A stretch of 64,000 bases of DNA. It comes from Ailanthus altissimus. Taxonomy: Eukaryota > Streptophyta > Magnoliopsida > Sapindales > Simaroubaceae. This document shows positions 1 through 11,190 of the stretch, piece after piece (positions within the stretch are counted from its first letter, which is position 1; the number at the start of each line of letters is the position of its first letter). A program made the position numbers and the translations under genes. The stretch is taken from assembly GCA_946807835.1 (NCBI GenBank), contig OX327699.1, forward strand, positions 20,324,014 through 20,388,013, written 5' to 3'. The notes under the pieces were generated by a model, which did not search any database, was not told the origin of the DNA, and saw nothing but the letters and a program-made list of their open reading frames with translations.

Positions 1-503
1 ATCATCAATTCTCAAACTATCATACGAAATACACATCAAATCCTCAATTATACATATTTCCAGAAATCAAAACTTAAAGAAATTAACATAATTAACACCA
101 ATAAATTAAGAAATAATTGTGATATACCTCTTAAGATCCAAAAATTCCAATTTCTTCTTCTTCTTCTTCTCTTTCTCTCTCCTCTATTTCTCTCTTTTCT
201 CTCTTAAAAGGGGTAGCTCGACCTAAATGAGAGAATTAGGGTTTTAAAAGTATATTTTTATACTAAGTGGCTAATTTTTGGTATTTACGAATTCACCCTC
301 AAAACTTTCAAAGTATAACAATTTGGTCCCTAAAATAATTCCAAAGTCTTGCAAATAAACCCAATACTAATAGTATATCCTTAACCTATAAAAACACTAC
401 TAATAACAATATATAAATCAAGGATCACCCACATACAAATAAAATACGTATATTTATATATATAAATATACATATTCTTACCGGTTATGGATACTGGTTA
501 CTA
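1..503. other. Unassigned repeat-like flank
   Basis: No gene is supported here. The segment is AT-rich, with a CTT-rich tract near 149-200. Read on the minus strand it has a TATA-like stretch followed by a purine-rich leader, which resembles the promoter and leader of an LTR, but no second copy lies in the window to prove it. The sequence changes abruptly at about 503-504, where similarity to the downstream LTR begins. Confidence 0.3.
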
Positions 504-937
504 CACTTGGTACGCGACTAGGCCTGTTGGAGGTCTCTTGGACCATGGAGCGTTACGTGGATCAAAGCTTCTAGAAGGCCCGCTATTTGGATGGAGAACC
601 GGACTGGGCCCGTGACTTATTAGGGTAGTTCACCTTAATTAGAATTCTATAAAAGGTAGAATGGCATCTTAAAATATTCTAGGGAATATTATCCCATCTT
701 GTATGTACACCGTTAGATCATTTAGATCTCAGCCGTCGATTGTATAGGGCTATTACTATATAAAGGGAAGACCCTCACTTGTATAAATAATCTCATAGCT
801 TTGTTTTCTCCTCAGTAATATAGAGAGCATTCGTGCAAACACTTGGTGTGCTTGTTTTTCTTTTCTTTGTGTGGTTTTCTCGGCTGCTTAGCGCTCAACG
901 CGTCTAAGGCTGCACGGTTCGAAAACAGTCCGTGACA
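504..937 (+). repeat. 5' LTR of the gypsy element, outer end missing
   Basis: Aligns with 5589-6022. It carries a TATA box near 757-766 and ends in GTGACA like the 3' LTR. The first 36 bases of the LTR, starting TGTCAC in the other copy, are absent and unrelated sequence lies in their place. Confidence 0.88.
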
Positions 938-952
938 GTTAGTATCAGAGTA
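938..952 (+). other. Primer binding site (initiator Met-tRNA type)
   Basis: Directly after the LTR end, TTAGTATCAGAGT resembles the plant retroelement primer site TGGTATCAGAGC with two transition-type changes. It would prime minus-strand DNA synthesis from initiator Met-tRNA. Confidence 0.7.
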
Positions 953-961
953 GGTTCAAAG

Positions 962-2125
962 ATGGAGAAAGACGGCGTATCATCAGATTTGACTGAAGAG
1001 AGAGGTCGGAACCCTAAAGCTAAGAAGCACGGCACTATCTCTCGCGAGAAGTCAGCAGATCCAGGTCAGGATGTGGGGAGTATGGTAAGAGCACTCAGCG
1101 GCGCTGTTGGGAAGGCAGCAGATCGCCTTGGAGAGCTGGAGCAGCAAGTAGAGAAGATCGAGGTGGGCCTCGACATTTAAGGAGACGAGCTACGCTCCCT
1201 TATCAGCACATCCATTGAGGCTTACGCTGATAAACAGCGAGACTGGATTAAGGCTTTCCTCACAATGGACAGTATTCAAACCCAAGTAGAGGAACTACGC
1301 CGAGGGTTTGAAACTGTCAAGGAGGATGTGGTGCTGTGCAAGCGGGTGATGGCGAACGGGTCTGTCGCTGCTTAAGTTATGGTGTTTGCACCGAGGGTCG
1401 ATGCTCCTAAGCCTAAGGAGTTCAGCGGGAAGCGGAACGCCAAGGAGTTTGACAAATACTTCTGGCAGATGGAGAGATACTTTGACGCCTTAGGCGTACG
1501 GGACGAGGATAAGGTAAACACCGCGACCCTATATCTTTCTGATCATGCAATTCTGTGGTGGCGTAAGAAGAGCGAGGAGATTCGCAAGGGTACCTGCATC
1601 ATTAACACCTGGACAAAGTTGCAATAGGAGCTGAAGTGTCAATTCTATCCGGAGAATGTGACGTACGACGCTAAAAAACGTTTAAAGGAGTTGAAACAGA
1701 CCAAGTCTATTGGTGAGTACGTAGAAGAGTACTCACTACTGATGCTGCAGATCCCCAATATGAGTGAAGAAGACTTGCTGTTGAATTTTCTTGACGAATT
1801 ACAGACATGGGCGTCCAATGAGCTGAGGCGGCGTGGAGTGCAGAACATATTCGACGCCCTCACATTAGCGGAAACGCTTACTGATTACTGCAAGGGTGAT
1901 GTAGGGAAGTCCAAAACTTCAAAGCCCAATCACAGCAAAGGTGAGGGAACCAGGGAGTCTCAACCTTCGCAGGATAAGGAGGAGAAAGGTAAACCGCCCA
2001 CAGGAAGAGAGCAGAAGTGCAACGGCAGGAGAAAGCCAAGATCTAGCTGCTTCCTTTGCGATAGGGATCATTGGGTGAAGGACTGTCCAAAGAAGAAGGC
2101 TATCAATGCGATGTTGAAGACTTAA
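962..2125 (+). pseudogene. gag remnant of the gypsy element
   Basis: The remnant starts at ATG 962 and is broken by stops at about 1178, 1372 and 1625. The middle part (1379-1860) has the Trp-rich, charged character of plant retrotransposon gag proteins. Near 2048-2090 there is a CX2CX3HX4C zinc knuckle (CFLCDRDHWVKDC) that would bind RNA. Several stops stand where a Trp or Gln codon is expected, as C-to-T or G-to-A change in methylated DNA would give. It encodes no functional product. Confidence 0.85.
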
Positions 2126-2146
2126 CAAGCGGGTGAACAGAGACAA

Positions 2147-5100
2147 TTGGGATGTTTGCAGTTGCTCAATGCCCTCAATGCCAAGCGGGCAGCCCGCGTG
2201 CCAGCAGGAAAGGCGCTGATGTATGTTGAAGCCTACATTAATGGGAAGAGTTTTCAAGCGCTAGTGGATACTGGAGCTACGCACAACTTTATAAAGTATG
2301 CGGAAGCAGTACGCTTGGGCCTCAAAGTGGAGAAGGGGATTGGCTACCTCAAGATCGTAAACGCCTCAATCAAGCCACTGGACAAGGTCATTCGTGGAGT
2401 TGAAATGAGCCTCAGAAAATAGAGCGGTAAGGTAAACTTTTCGGTAGCCCATCTCGATGATTTTGATGCTGTTCTTGGTATAAATTTTCTGTGGTAGTTT
2501 AATGTGGTGCCATTTACCTGACATAACTATGTATGCATCTTGGAGAGAGGACCGTGCATGATGCCGACAGTAAACAAGCCAACAGGTGGGCAATCCAAGC
2601 CCAACGCCCACACCACTCTCTTGTCCGCCATGCAACTGAAGAAAGGAGCTAAGCGGGGAGAAGAAACATACCTCGCCACGATATGGAAGGAAAATGATGA
2701 GGCGTATGGGGGCGAAGAGGAGCTGCCAGCAGAGATCACGAAAGTGCTCAAGTAGCACCAAGACGTGATGCCAGCAGCACTACCACAGAAATTACCACCA
2801 AGACGGGCCATTGATCATGAGATTGAGCTGGAGCCAGGAGCTAAACCCCCAGCCAAAATGCTCTACCGAATGTCTCTACCAGAGTTAGCAAAATTACGGA
2901 AGTAGCTTAAGGAGCTACTAGATGCAGGGTTTATCCAGCCATCTAAGGTGCCTTACGGCGCGTCCGTGCTTTTCCAGCGCAAGCACGATAGATCTTTGCA
3001 GTTATGCATAGATTACCGGGCGCTGAACAAGGTCACTGTAAAAAATAGGTATCCCATTCCTTTAATTGTGACTTGTTTGATCAGTTGGGATAGGCGAAGT
3101 ACTTTTCGAAGCTGGACTTGCGATCAGATTACCATCAAGTGCGGATAGCCGAGGGAGATGAGCCGAAAACAACCTGTGTAACGCATTATGGGGCCTTTGA
3201 ATTTCTTGTCATGCCATTTGGCCTTACGAACGCGCCAACCACTTTCTGCACATTGATGAACAACATACTTTAACTCTTCTTCGACAAATTCATTGTCGTG
3301 TACTTAGACGACATCGTCATCTACAGCAACACTCTCAAAGAGCACGTGGAACACTTGAAATCTGTCTTGAAGGTGCTTCGCGAGAATAAGCTGTATGTGA
3401 AAAGGGAGAAGTGTTCATTTGCCAAGCCGGAGGTAGACTTTTTGGGTCACAAGATCAAAGAAGGCAGGTTGATGATAGACAGGGCGAAGATTCGCGCCTT
3501 AGTGGATTGAGAGGCACCCACTAAAGTTACCGAGCTGCGGTCTTTCCTTGGGTTAGTCAACTATTATCGAAGATTTATCAAGAGCTATTCCACAATTGCT
3601 GCACCCTTTATCGACCTGCTAAAGAAGACTAAAGCATGAGAGTGGACTAAGGAGTGTTAATGGGCTTTTGATCGACTGAAGACAGCAGTGAGCGAGGAAC
3701 CAGTCTTAGCATTGCCGAATCACTTGTTACCGTATGAGGTACATACTGATGCGTCTAACTTTGCCATTGGTGGTGTATTGATGCAGCAGGACCATCCGAT
3801 CGCGTATGAGAGTCGAAAACTCAACGAGACGGAGAGGCGCTATACGGTACAAGAGAAGGAGATGACAGGGGTCACCCATTGCCTGCGTACTTGGTGACAC
3901 TATCTACTTAGGGCAAAGTTCGTAGTGATGACGGACAACATAGTGACAAGTTACTTCTAAAGTCAGAAGAAACTCAGCCCGAAGTAAGTTAGGTGGTATG
4001 ACTTTCTGGCGGAGTTCGATTATGAGCTCGAGTACAAACCTAGAAAGGTGAATGTAGTGGCGGACGCCTTAAGCCGGAAGGTCGAGTTAGCAGCTATAAG
4101 CAAGCTGGAAGGTGATTTGCTCGGCTTATTTCATGAGGGAATGAAGCATGATCCTGTAGCCACACAGCTCGCCACTCAAGCACAAAAGGGAAAGACTTAG
4201 TAATTTTGGGTAGAAGATGAGCTTCTCTACACCAAGGGACGCCGGGTATATGTGCCAAAGTGGGAGAACTTACGGCGTAACCTCATTAGGGAGTGTCACG
4301 ACACGAAATGGGCAGGACATCTAGGACAGTGGTGCATACGCGCCTTATTGGAGACAATGTACTATTGGCCACACATGTGGGAGGAGATAGAACAGTTTGT
4401 CAAGACTTGTCTCGTGTGCCAATAGGACAAGATCGAGTAGCAGAGTCCCGTAGGGCTACTGGAGCCACTGCCCATACCGGAGAGACCTTGAGAGAGCATC
4501 TCTATGGATTTCATCGTAGCCTTGTCGAAATTCGAGGGGTGTGGAACTATCATTGTGGTGGTAGATTGATTTTCCAAGTATGCGACTTTCATACCGATGC
4601 CCAAGGAGTGTAATGCGGAAGAGATAGCTAAATTTTTCTTTAAGCACGTAGTCAAGTACTGGGGGTTGCCGAGAGTGATAGTCAGCGATCGTGATACGAG
4701 GTTTACGGGGAGATTTTGGACTGGATTGTTCAATCTCATGGGATCGGAGCTTCGTTTTTCCACCCGCTTTCACCCACAAACGGATGGGCAGACCGAGAGG
4801 GTAAATGCATTACTGGAGCTGTACTTGCGGCACTTTGTGGGTGCAAATCAGCAGGATTGGGTCAAGTTGCTCGATGTGGCACAGTTCTCATACAACTTGC
4901 AAAGGAGTAAATCGACGAACCAGAGCCCGTTCTAGTTAGCTACTGGCCAACAACCTCTCACGTTGCACGCGCTAGTATCTAGCAATACAGGGAAGAGTCT
5001 AGCAGCTTACAAAGCTGCAAAATCCTAACAGGAACAGTCAGACAAAACGCGGGTGTGTATGGACAAGGCGACAAAATGGATGAAGAAATGGGCTGACGGT

Positions 5101-5515
5101 AAGCGAAGACATGTTGAGTACAGCGTAGGGGAGCCCACTTCATAAAGGCTTTGTTCAGAAATATGAGGGGCCATTTCCCATTGCTAAAAGGGTTGACAAT
5201 GTCTCGTATAAGGTGGAGCTACTTTCGAGACTTCGGCTACATCCAGTATTTCACGCAAGCTGTCTAAAGCCATACCATGGTGATGCGGAGGACACGGAGC
5301 GTGGGCTACAAACCAGGGCACCATTGAGAGTTTCCACATCTTACGACAAAAGAGGCTGAACTTATCCTTGATGTGAGGACAGTACGTAAGAAGAACTGTC
5401 GTTTGAGTCGTGAGTATCTCGTCAAGTGGAAGGGTTGCCCGATAGTGAAGCAAGCTGGGAACCCGAAAACGCACTGTGGCAGTTTGAGAACAAGGTGCGC
5501 GAGTTCCAGTAAGGA
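2147..5515 (+). pseudogene. pol remnant: protease, RT, RNase H, integrase, chromodomain
   Basis: Domains appear in gypsy order. An aspartic protease motif (LVDTGATHNF) lies near 2260-2290. The reverse transcriptase shows [10 protein letters not shown] near 3004 and the catalytic YLDDIVIYS at 3301-3327. The RNase H motif HTDASNFAIGG lies near 3740. The integrase has a zinc-binding region near 4280-4425 and core motifs SDRDTRFTG and HPQTDGQTERVN between 4680 and 4810. A chromodomain-like stretch (EYLVKWKGCP) lies at 5410-5440 and then shifts frame by one base. At least eight stops interrupt the frame, for example at 2420, 2753, 2904, 3508, 3958 and 4198. It is non-functional. Confidence 0.88.
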
Positions 5516-5533
5516 CGCGACGAGGGCGTCGCG

Positions 5534-5552
5534 TGAATTTGGTGGGGGAGAA
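5534..5552 (+). other. Polypurine tract of the gypsy element
   Basis: A purine-rich stretch (GGTGGGGGAGAA at its end) lies immediately before the TGTCAC start of the 3' LTR. This is the expected primer site for plus-strand DNA synthesis. Confidence 0.7.
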
Positions 5553-6022
5553 TGTCACGCCCCAAGTGTTCTCAAGCATTTCCTCAAGCACTTGGTGTGC
5601 GACTAGGCTTGCTGGAGGCCTTTTGGACCATGGAGCGCTACGTAGACCGGAGCGTCTAGAAGGCCCACTGTTTGGATGGAGAATTGGGCTGGGCCCGTGA
5701 CTTATTAGGGTAGTTCATCTTCATTAGAATTCTATAAAAAAATAGAATGACATCTTGGAATATTCTAAAGAATATTATTCCATCTTGTATATACCGTTAG
5801 ATCATTTAGATCTCAGCCGTCGGTTATATAGGGCTGCTACTATATAAATGGGAGACCTTCACTTGTATAAATCATCTCATAGCTTTGTTTTTTCTTCAAC
5901 AATATAGAAAGCATTCGTGCAAATACTTAGCGTACTTGTTTTTTTTTCTCTTTGTGTGATTTTCTCGGCTGCTTAGCGCACAATGCGTCTAAGGCTACAC
6001 GGTTCAAAAATAGTCCGTGACA
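5553..6022 (+). repeat. 3' LTR of the gypsy element (470 bp)
   Basis: Complete LTR with matching inverted ends, TGTCACG at the start and CGTGACA at the end. A TATA-like box lies near 5848-5856. The body aligns with 504-937. Confidence 0.92.
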
Positions 6023-7400
6023 CTCGGCACACAAGAAGCCATGAAACTTGACAATTTAGTTTTTATATTAGTTTTTTTAATTAGAAATCTTCGCGGGGGC
6101 ACTTTCCTGGTTAATTGAATGTGGGGAGCTGTAATGAGTAAAATCAATTGTTGATAGTAGGGGTGGATAAACTCGATTCGATTTTTGAAGAATAAAATTG
6201 AAAACTGAATCGAGTTCATAGAGAACCGAATCGAATCAGTTCGGTTTATGAATTCGGTTTAATTTTTGATTTTTCGATTCAATTTTTTAATTTTAATTTT
6301 TCGATTCAGTTTTTAATTTTTCGGTTTGATTTTCAGTTTAATCTTTCGAATTGAGAACGGAATCAAAATTTTTAATTTTTTAAATTAAAAAATCAAAAAT
6401 TAAACCGATCAAAAAAAAAATCAAACCAAATCAATTAATTTAATTCAATTTTTAAAATTCGATTCAATTTTTTAATTTTTTAATTTTTTATCAACTATTT
6501 GATAGCAACACTTGCTAGATATCGGCAACTTGGACCCTCTCTTTCCAGCTTGCATTTCTTGACGAAATAAATATCCGAACATGCCTTGAACTGACCTTTG
6601 ATCGTCAACTCGACGCTTGACCACAAACCAACGGCCCCGATTTCCTTCCTCTCTCTTTTTTGTGGGGTCCATATGATGGGAACCCATTGATCAAGTTAAT
6701 CTAGTTATTTCACGCGGCCACTTCCGCAGATCCTCTAACTCAACACTCGCTCTCTAAATCCCGTGAAATCACGCTACACATCTCCAGGACAGCTGTTAAA
6801 TCATAGTATTCGCTTATTCGACAAACTTTTTCACTCGCTTTAATTTGCACGTGGGATTAGGATTTTCAAGTTTAGGAATAACTGGCGCCGAATTCCGCGG
6901 CCCTCCAAGTGGAAAGTCAGAGGGTTAGGTTAATACTTATACCCTCCTCTAGTATTAAGTGGGCCACACTGGGCCTGGGGCCCATTGACCCAACTATTAA
7001 TATTAAGTGCTCACAAATCACTACTACGTGACATTAACAACTTAAATTGTCATTATTTCACATTAATAAATAACCGGCTATAAAGCGTTTTATATTTTTG
7101 CTTTGCCTTTGCATGCTCGTCTCGTAGGGATTTTATTAATTTTGTTTTTGTCCCTTCTAGTTCTAGATTTTACTACGCCCGCGTCACTTCCTTTAAACGG
7201 CGCCAACCCAAAAATAGAAATTAAAAAAAAAAAAATCGAAATCAATCGTTTACATTAACAAAATTGGCTAACGGAGGGCACCCACACCTTTAGTCCAACG
7301 TTTAAAACAAGCGCCTAGTAGCGGCAGACAGCGGCTTAAAAAACGGCTTTTGAGCGCCGAACGAAACGAATGGTGCGTTTTTGGCATGTCAGTAAAAAAT
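6023..7400. other. Intergenic DNA with an AT-rich foldback segment (6155-6490)
   Basis: Between about 6155 and 6490 the DNA is built from short motifs (TCGATTCAATTTTT, TCGGTTTAATTTTT) in one half and their reverse complements in the other, so the strand could fold on itself. It opens with TAGGGGTGGATAA, similar to the ends of common plant hAT-type MITEs. The rest of the stretch, to the PP2C leader at about 7400, shows no open frame of note. Confidence 0.45.
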
Positions 7401-7900
7401 CAAATCAAAAGAAAAAAAAAATTTTAAAAAAAGAAAAATTGAGAAATAGCTTCAATTGCGCTAAAATTGATTAGTTTTTGTCTCTCAATAGTTGGGTTGT
7501 CAAAAACAAAACAATGGAATTTCTCAAGGTCGCCGGATCACAGCAATCAATTCATTTCAACGCCTTTCATTTTCCTCTTCGCACGTAATTGCTTTGCTGG
7601 CTTCACAATATTGTTTTCCCCCCCTTTCTTTGTAATTTTTCATTTCCACTTCTCGATTTTGCGAATTGATTCACTTGAGATTCGTATGATCGTATCCCTT
7701 GTTTTAAATGAAACATTTAATATCTTCCAAGATCCGCATTGACGTCGGTTTTTATATTTCCTATTCAAGATTTGGATTGATAGTTCCAATTGTCCGTCAG
7801 AGCCACCACCGGATCATATGTTTTTTTATCAGTTAAATTAATACATTTTTTCGCATAAGAGGCGTTGATTGGTGAAATTGGGGAGGGGTGAGTGAGAGCA
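7400..7900 (+). promoter_or_regulatory. Probable promoter and 5' UTR of the PP2C gene
   Basis: The segment lies directly upstream of ATG 7901 and is pyrimidine-rich near 7560-7640, as plant leaders often are. No transcript start can be read from sequence alone, and a leader intron is possible. Confidence 0.35.
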
Positions 7901-10900
7901 ATGTCGACAACGGGCGAACATCAGACCGTCACACTTTCTGTGCTGCTAAAGCGAGAATTGGCCAATGAGAAGATAGAGAAACCGGAGATTGTACATGGAC
8001 AGGCTAGTCAAAGCAAGAAAGGAGAGGACTTTACTCTTCTTAAAGACGAATGTCAACGAGCCATGGGCGATGGAGTCACCACATTCTCTGTATTTGGGGT
8101 ATAGTTTTTGAAATTTTTTTATTTGTTGCAAAATGAAATATAATTTAGTTGATAGATGGAGATGCATTCGAATTATAACTGATGTCAATGTAAACAATGC
8201 TTTGTTCTCGTTCTGTTATTTATTTTGGCAGCTTAATTTGATTAAGCTTTGTTTGTGCAGTTATTTGATGGACACAATGGGTCTGCCGCTGCTATTTACA
8301 CAAAGGAGAATCTCCTGAAAAATGTTTTAAACGCTATTCCTCCAGAGCTTAGTAGAGATGAATGGATAGCTGCGCTTCCACGGGCCTTGGTTGCAGGCTT
8401 TGTAAAAACGGATAAAGATTTTCAAGAGAAGGGTGGGTGTAGTTCTTTTGTCTATTATTGGCTATCATGACCTATTCACCATCAAACATACATGCATGTG
8501 AACTCGTCCTCGATCATGCCAATATACATGTGCTGGATGTGCTTGTGCAGTCGTATACAATTTCTCATAGCTTTTGCAACGTCACTCTTGATAAACAAGG
8601 GATTCTATATTTTTGCAATCATGTAAATGCAATTGCAAATACCATACTCTTTAGTTGTGTGCTTTAAGTGCCAAAAATGTGAGACATGTTTTGAACTTGC
8701 TCTGATACTTGACATAGTAGACGTCAACCCAAATTGGATGGGCATGTAATCAACTTAGGAATATGTAAAATAAAGATATCTCATTAAGTCACCAAGTAAA
8801 CTAATACCGGTTATAAAGGATTACAATTTTAAATGGAAACTATTTAGTTCCACTGTTTACCGAGCCACTAAACTTTCAAAATACATTCTGACATTGAAAT
8901 ATAAGAGTTTTGTGATTGTCTTATTTACATGATCTAGTTGTGTAGAAGTTTATACATATTGTCTGTCAACACTGGAAAATGCCTTCTTTATGGATTTTGT
9001 TCTGCAATTCACATAGGTGCTATTTACATTTTATTGTGGTTCCTTCCAGCTCGCACGTCGGGAACAACTGTAACCTTGGTGATAATTGAAGGATGGGTTA
9101 TAACTGTTGCATCTGTTGGTGATTCTCATTGTATACTTGAATCTGCCGAAGGTGATATCTATTACCTGTCGGCAGATCATAGGCTTGAATGCAATGAAGA
9201 GGAGTAAGTAATTGATATAATGTATTAGTTGACATACATAACTCTTGCATTTTGATGATTAAGGCTTCACCTTTTATTTTGGTTTGTATTTTTAGGAGGG
9301 AGCGTATTACTGCAAGTGGGGGTGAGGTTGGTCGACTTAATGCTGGTGGTGGTGCAGAGGTATCTTTCTTTCCGTTGTTTTTATGTTTCTGTTTGTTCTG
9401 GACTTATGATGCACTTCTACTGACCTTGTCTGATTGCTAAGTTTTTCCTCCTGTAAAAATTTTATATGCTTGGGGATGCTGTTTAATTTGATTGAGCCAT
9501 CATACTAGGAAATAAGTTATTAAAGACTCGTTAGCCTACTCATGTGTAAATCTCTCCCTATATAATGATGATGTTGGGCCAAGGCTAGTGGGAGGAAATT
9601 CAAATTGTTGACATTATCTGCCATATTTATAACTATGGATTGGTTTCTTCATCAGAACTCTTCAAATGTTAACAAGTGAAATGTATATTTTGTTCAATTG
9701 GATAGATAATGGCAAGTTGTCTAACTCGCTAGCTAACTTGTTTGTAGATTGGTCCCTTAAGATGTTGGCCTGGAGGTTTATGTCTTTCACGATCTATTGG
9801 AGACATGGATGTCGGCGAGTACATTGTTCCTGTTCCTTATGTAAAGCAAGTGAAGGTTTGTTCTTAATGTTTCATCTGTAAACTATAATATATGTATTTG
9901 AGCAATCTCAGCTCCATTTACTTGCTTGCCATTGGGGCTTGAGTATGGTTGGTGGATCCGTATTTGCCCAATTAATTATCTTGTGATATTTTTAGACTTG
10001 TACAACATGAATTCTTCTTGGAGTTTTTGAAAATGCTCTTTTTCTCCTGCTGGGGAGTGGGGTTGTTTTTGGTGATTGCATCTCAGTGGAGTCGTATTGT
10101 GTATGTGTACTTACATTTGTGAGTACTATTTTAATTTTTTTGTTTGAATTGGTTGCATTACATATTTGACATAGGGACCTAAATTCTCTTGTGATTCACA
10201 TATGAGGCTCTACTGTTATTCTTTCTAAAAGCCAGTTTACAAGTTTTATATATTCATTACTTTTCCTGCAGTTGTCTATGGGTGGTGGTAGGGTTATAAT
10301 ATCTAGTGATGGTGTTTGGGATGCTTTGTCAGCAGAAACGGCTCTCGATTGTTGTCGTGGAATGCCACCAGAAGCTGCAGCTGCTCAAATTGTAAAAGTA
10401 AGCTAATATTGGGCAAGTTCTGAAAATTACTTTCTTGGAATCTGGTAGATAATGAAATCGAGGAACATTTCAGCTTTGGTATTTTTTTTTCCATTTAAGC
10501 TTACTTTTTTTTTGTCTTACATGTGCAGGAAGCTTTACAGGCAAAGGGACTCCGAGATGACACCACCTGCATTGTGATTGATATATTACCGCAGGAGAAG
10601 CAGGCCCCACCTCCTGTGCCTGCGCCCAAGAAGCAGGTAAAAGGAGTGCTCAAGTCCATGTTTCGCAAAAAGTCAACTGAATCATCTTCTAATGCTGACA
10701 AAGAATATATTGAGCCAGATGTAGTGGAGGAATTATTTGAGGAAGGATCCGCTATGCTTTCAGAAAGGTTTGTACTGTGAAGACCATCATATTAACTAAA
10801 ATCATTTTCATTGATCATCATAATAGAGGATCTGATGGATTGCTCCTTTCTTGAATAGCTTAATTTTATTTGCATTTTGCTCCTCTTGTTGCTAAAACTT

Positions 10901-11190
10901 TTACCCTGATACAGGTAAGAGAGCTGTCTGCTCAAGGAATGGTCATTCTGTTTGATTATTTTGATGCAGCATGTTTTTGTGGTTGCAGGTTGGATACAAG
11001 GTACCCGCTATGCAATATGTTTAAGTTGTTTATGTGTGCAGTTTGTCAAGTGGAGATGAAACCTGAAGAGGGTATTTCAATACATGCTGGCTCATCTTAC
11101 GCAGGGAAGCTGCGTCCCTGGGATGGCCCTTTCCTTTGTTTAAGTTGTCAAGAAAAGAAAGAAGCAATGGAAGGGAAAAGACCGTCATGA
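7901..11190 (+). CDS. Protein phosphatase 2C (PP2C12/PP2C15-like), 8 coding exons
   Basis: Exons 7901-8098, 8261-8432, 9050-9203, 9296-9359, 9748-9855, 10272-10397, 10529-10767 and 10989-11190 join in phase to give 420 aa. All introns have GT-AG borders. It is a Mg/Mn-dependent Ser/Thr phosphatase of the PPM family. Metal-site motifs are LFDGHNG (residues 67-73), SGTTVT, ISSDGVWDA (around D245) and RDDTTCIVI (around D284-D285). The family pattern is DGHGG; Asn replaces the first Gly here, as I recall for this plant subgroup. After the catalytic core comes a Pro/Lys-rich linker (PPPVPAPKKQ) and a C-terminal domain with two CXXC pairs that looks like a small zinc ribbon. The length fits the Arabidopsis homologues (about 430 aa). 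ATG 7901 is chosen because the frame upstream of it has no other ATG. The substrate is unknown. The frame is intact. Confidence 0.93.

Larger units (their letters stand above)
504..6022 (+). mobile_element. Degenerate Ty3/gypsy LTR retrotransposon (chromovirus type)
   Basis: About 5.5 kb. In order it holds a 5' LTR, a Met-tRNA type primer site, gag with a zinc knuckle, protease, reverse transcriptase, RNase H, integrase, a chromodomain-like end, a purine-rich tract and a 3' LTR. Reverse transcriptase before integrase defines the Ty3/gypsy order, and the chromodomain-like remnant places it with chromoviruses. All reading frames are broken by stops and shifts, so no protein can be made and the copy cannot move on its own. 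The LTRs differ at a few dozen positions by eye, which suggests an old insertion. No target duplication can be read because the outer end of the 5' LTR is missing. Confidence 0.93.
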
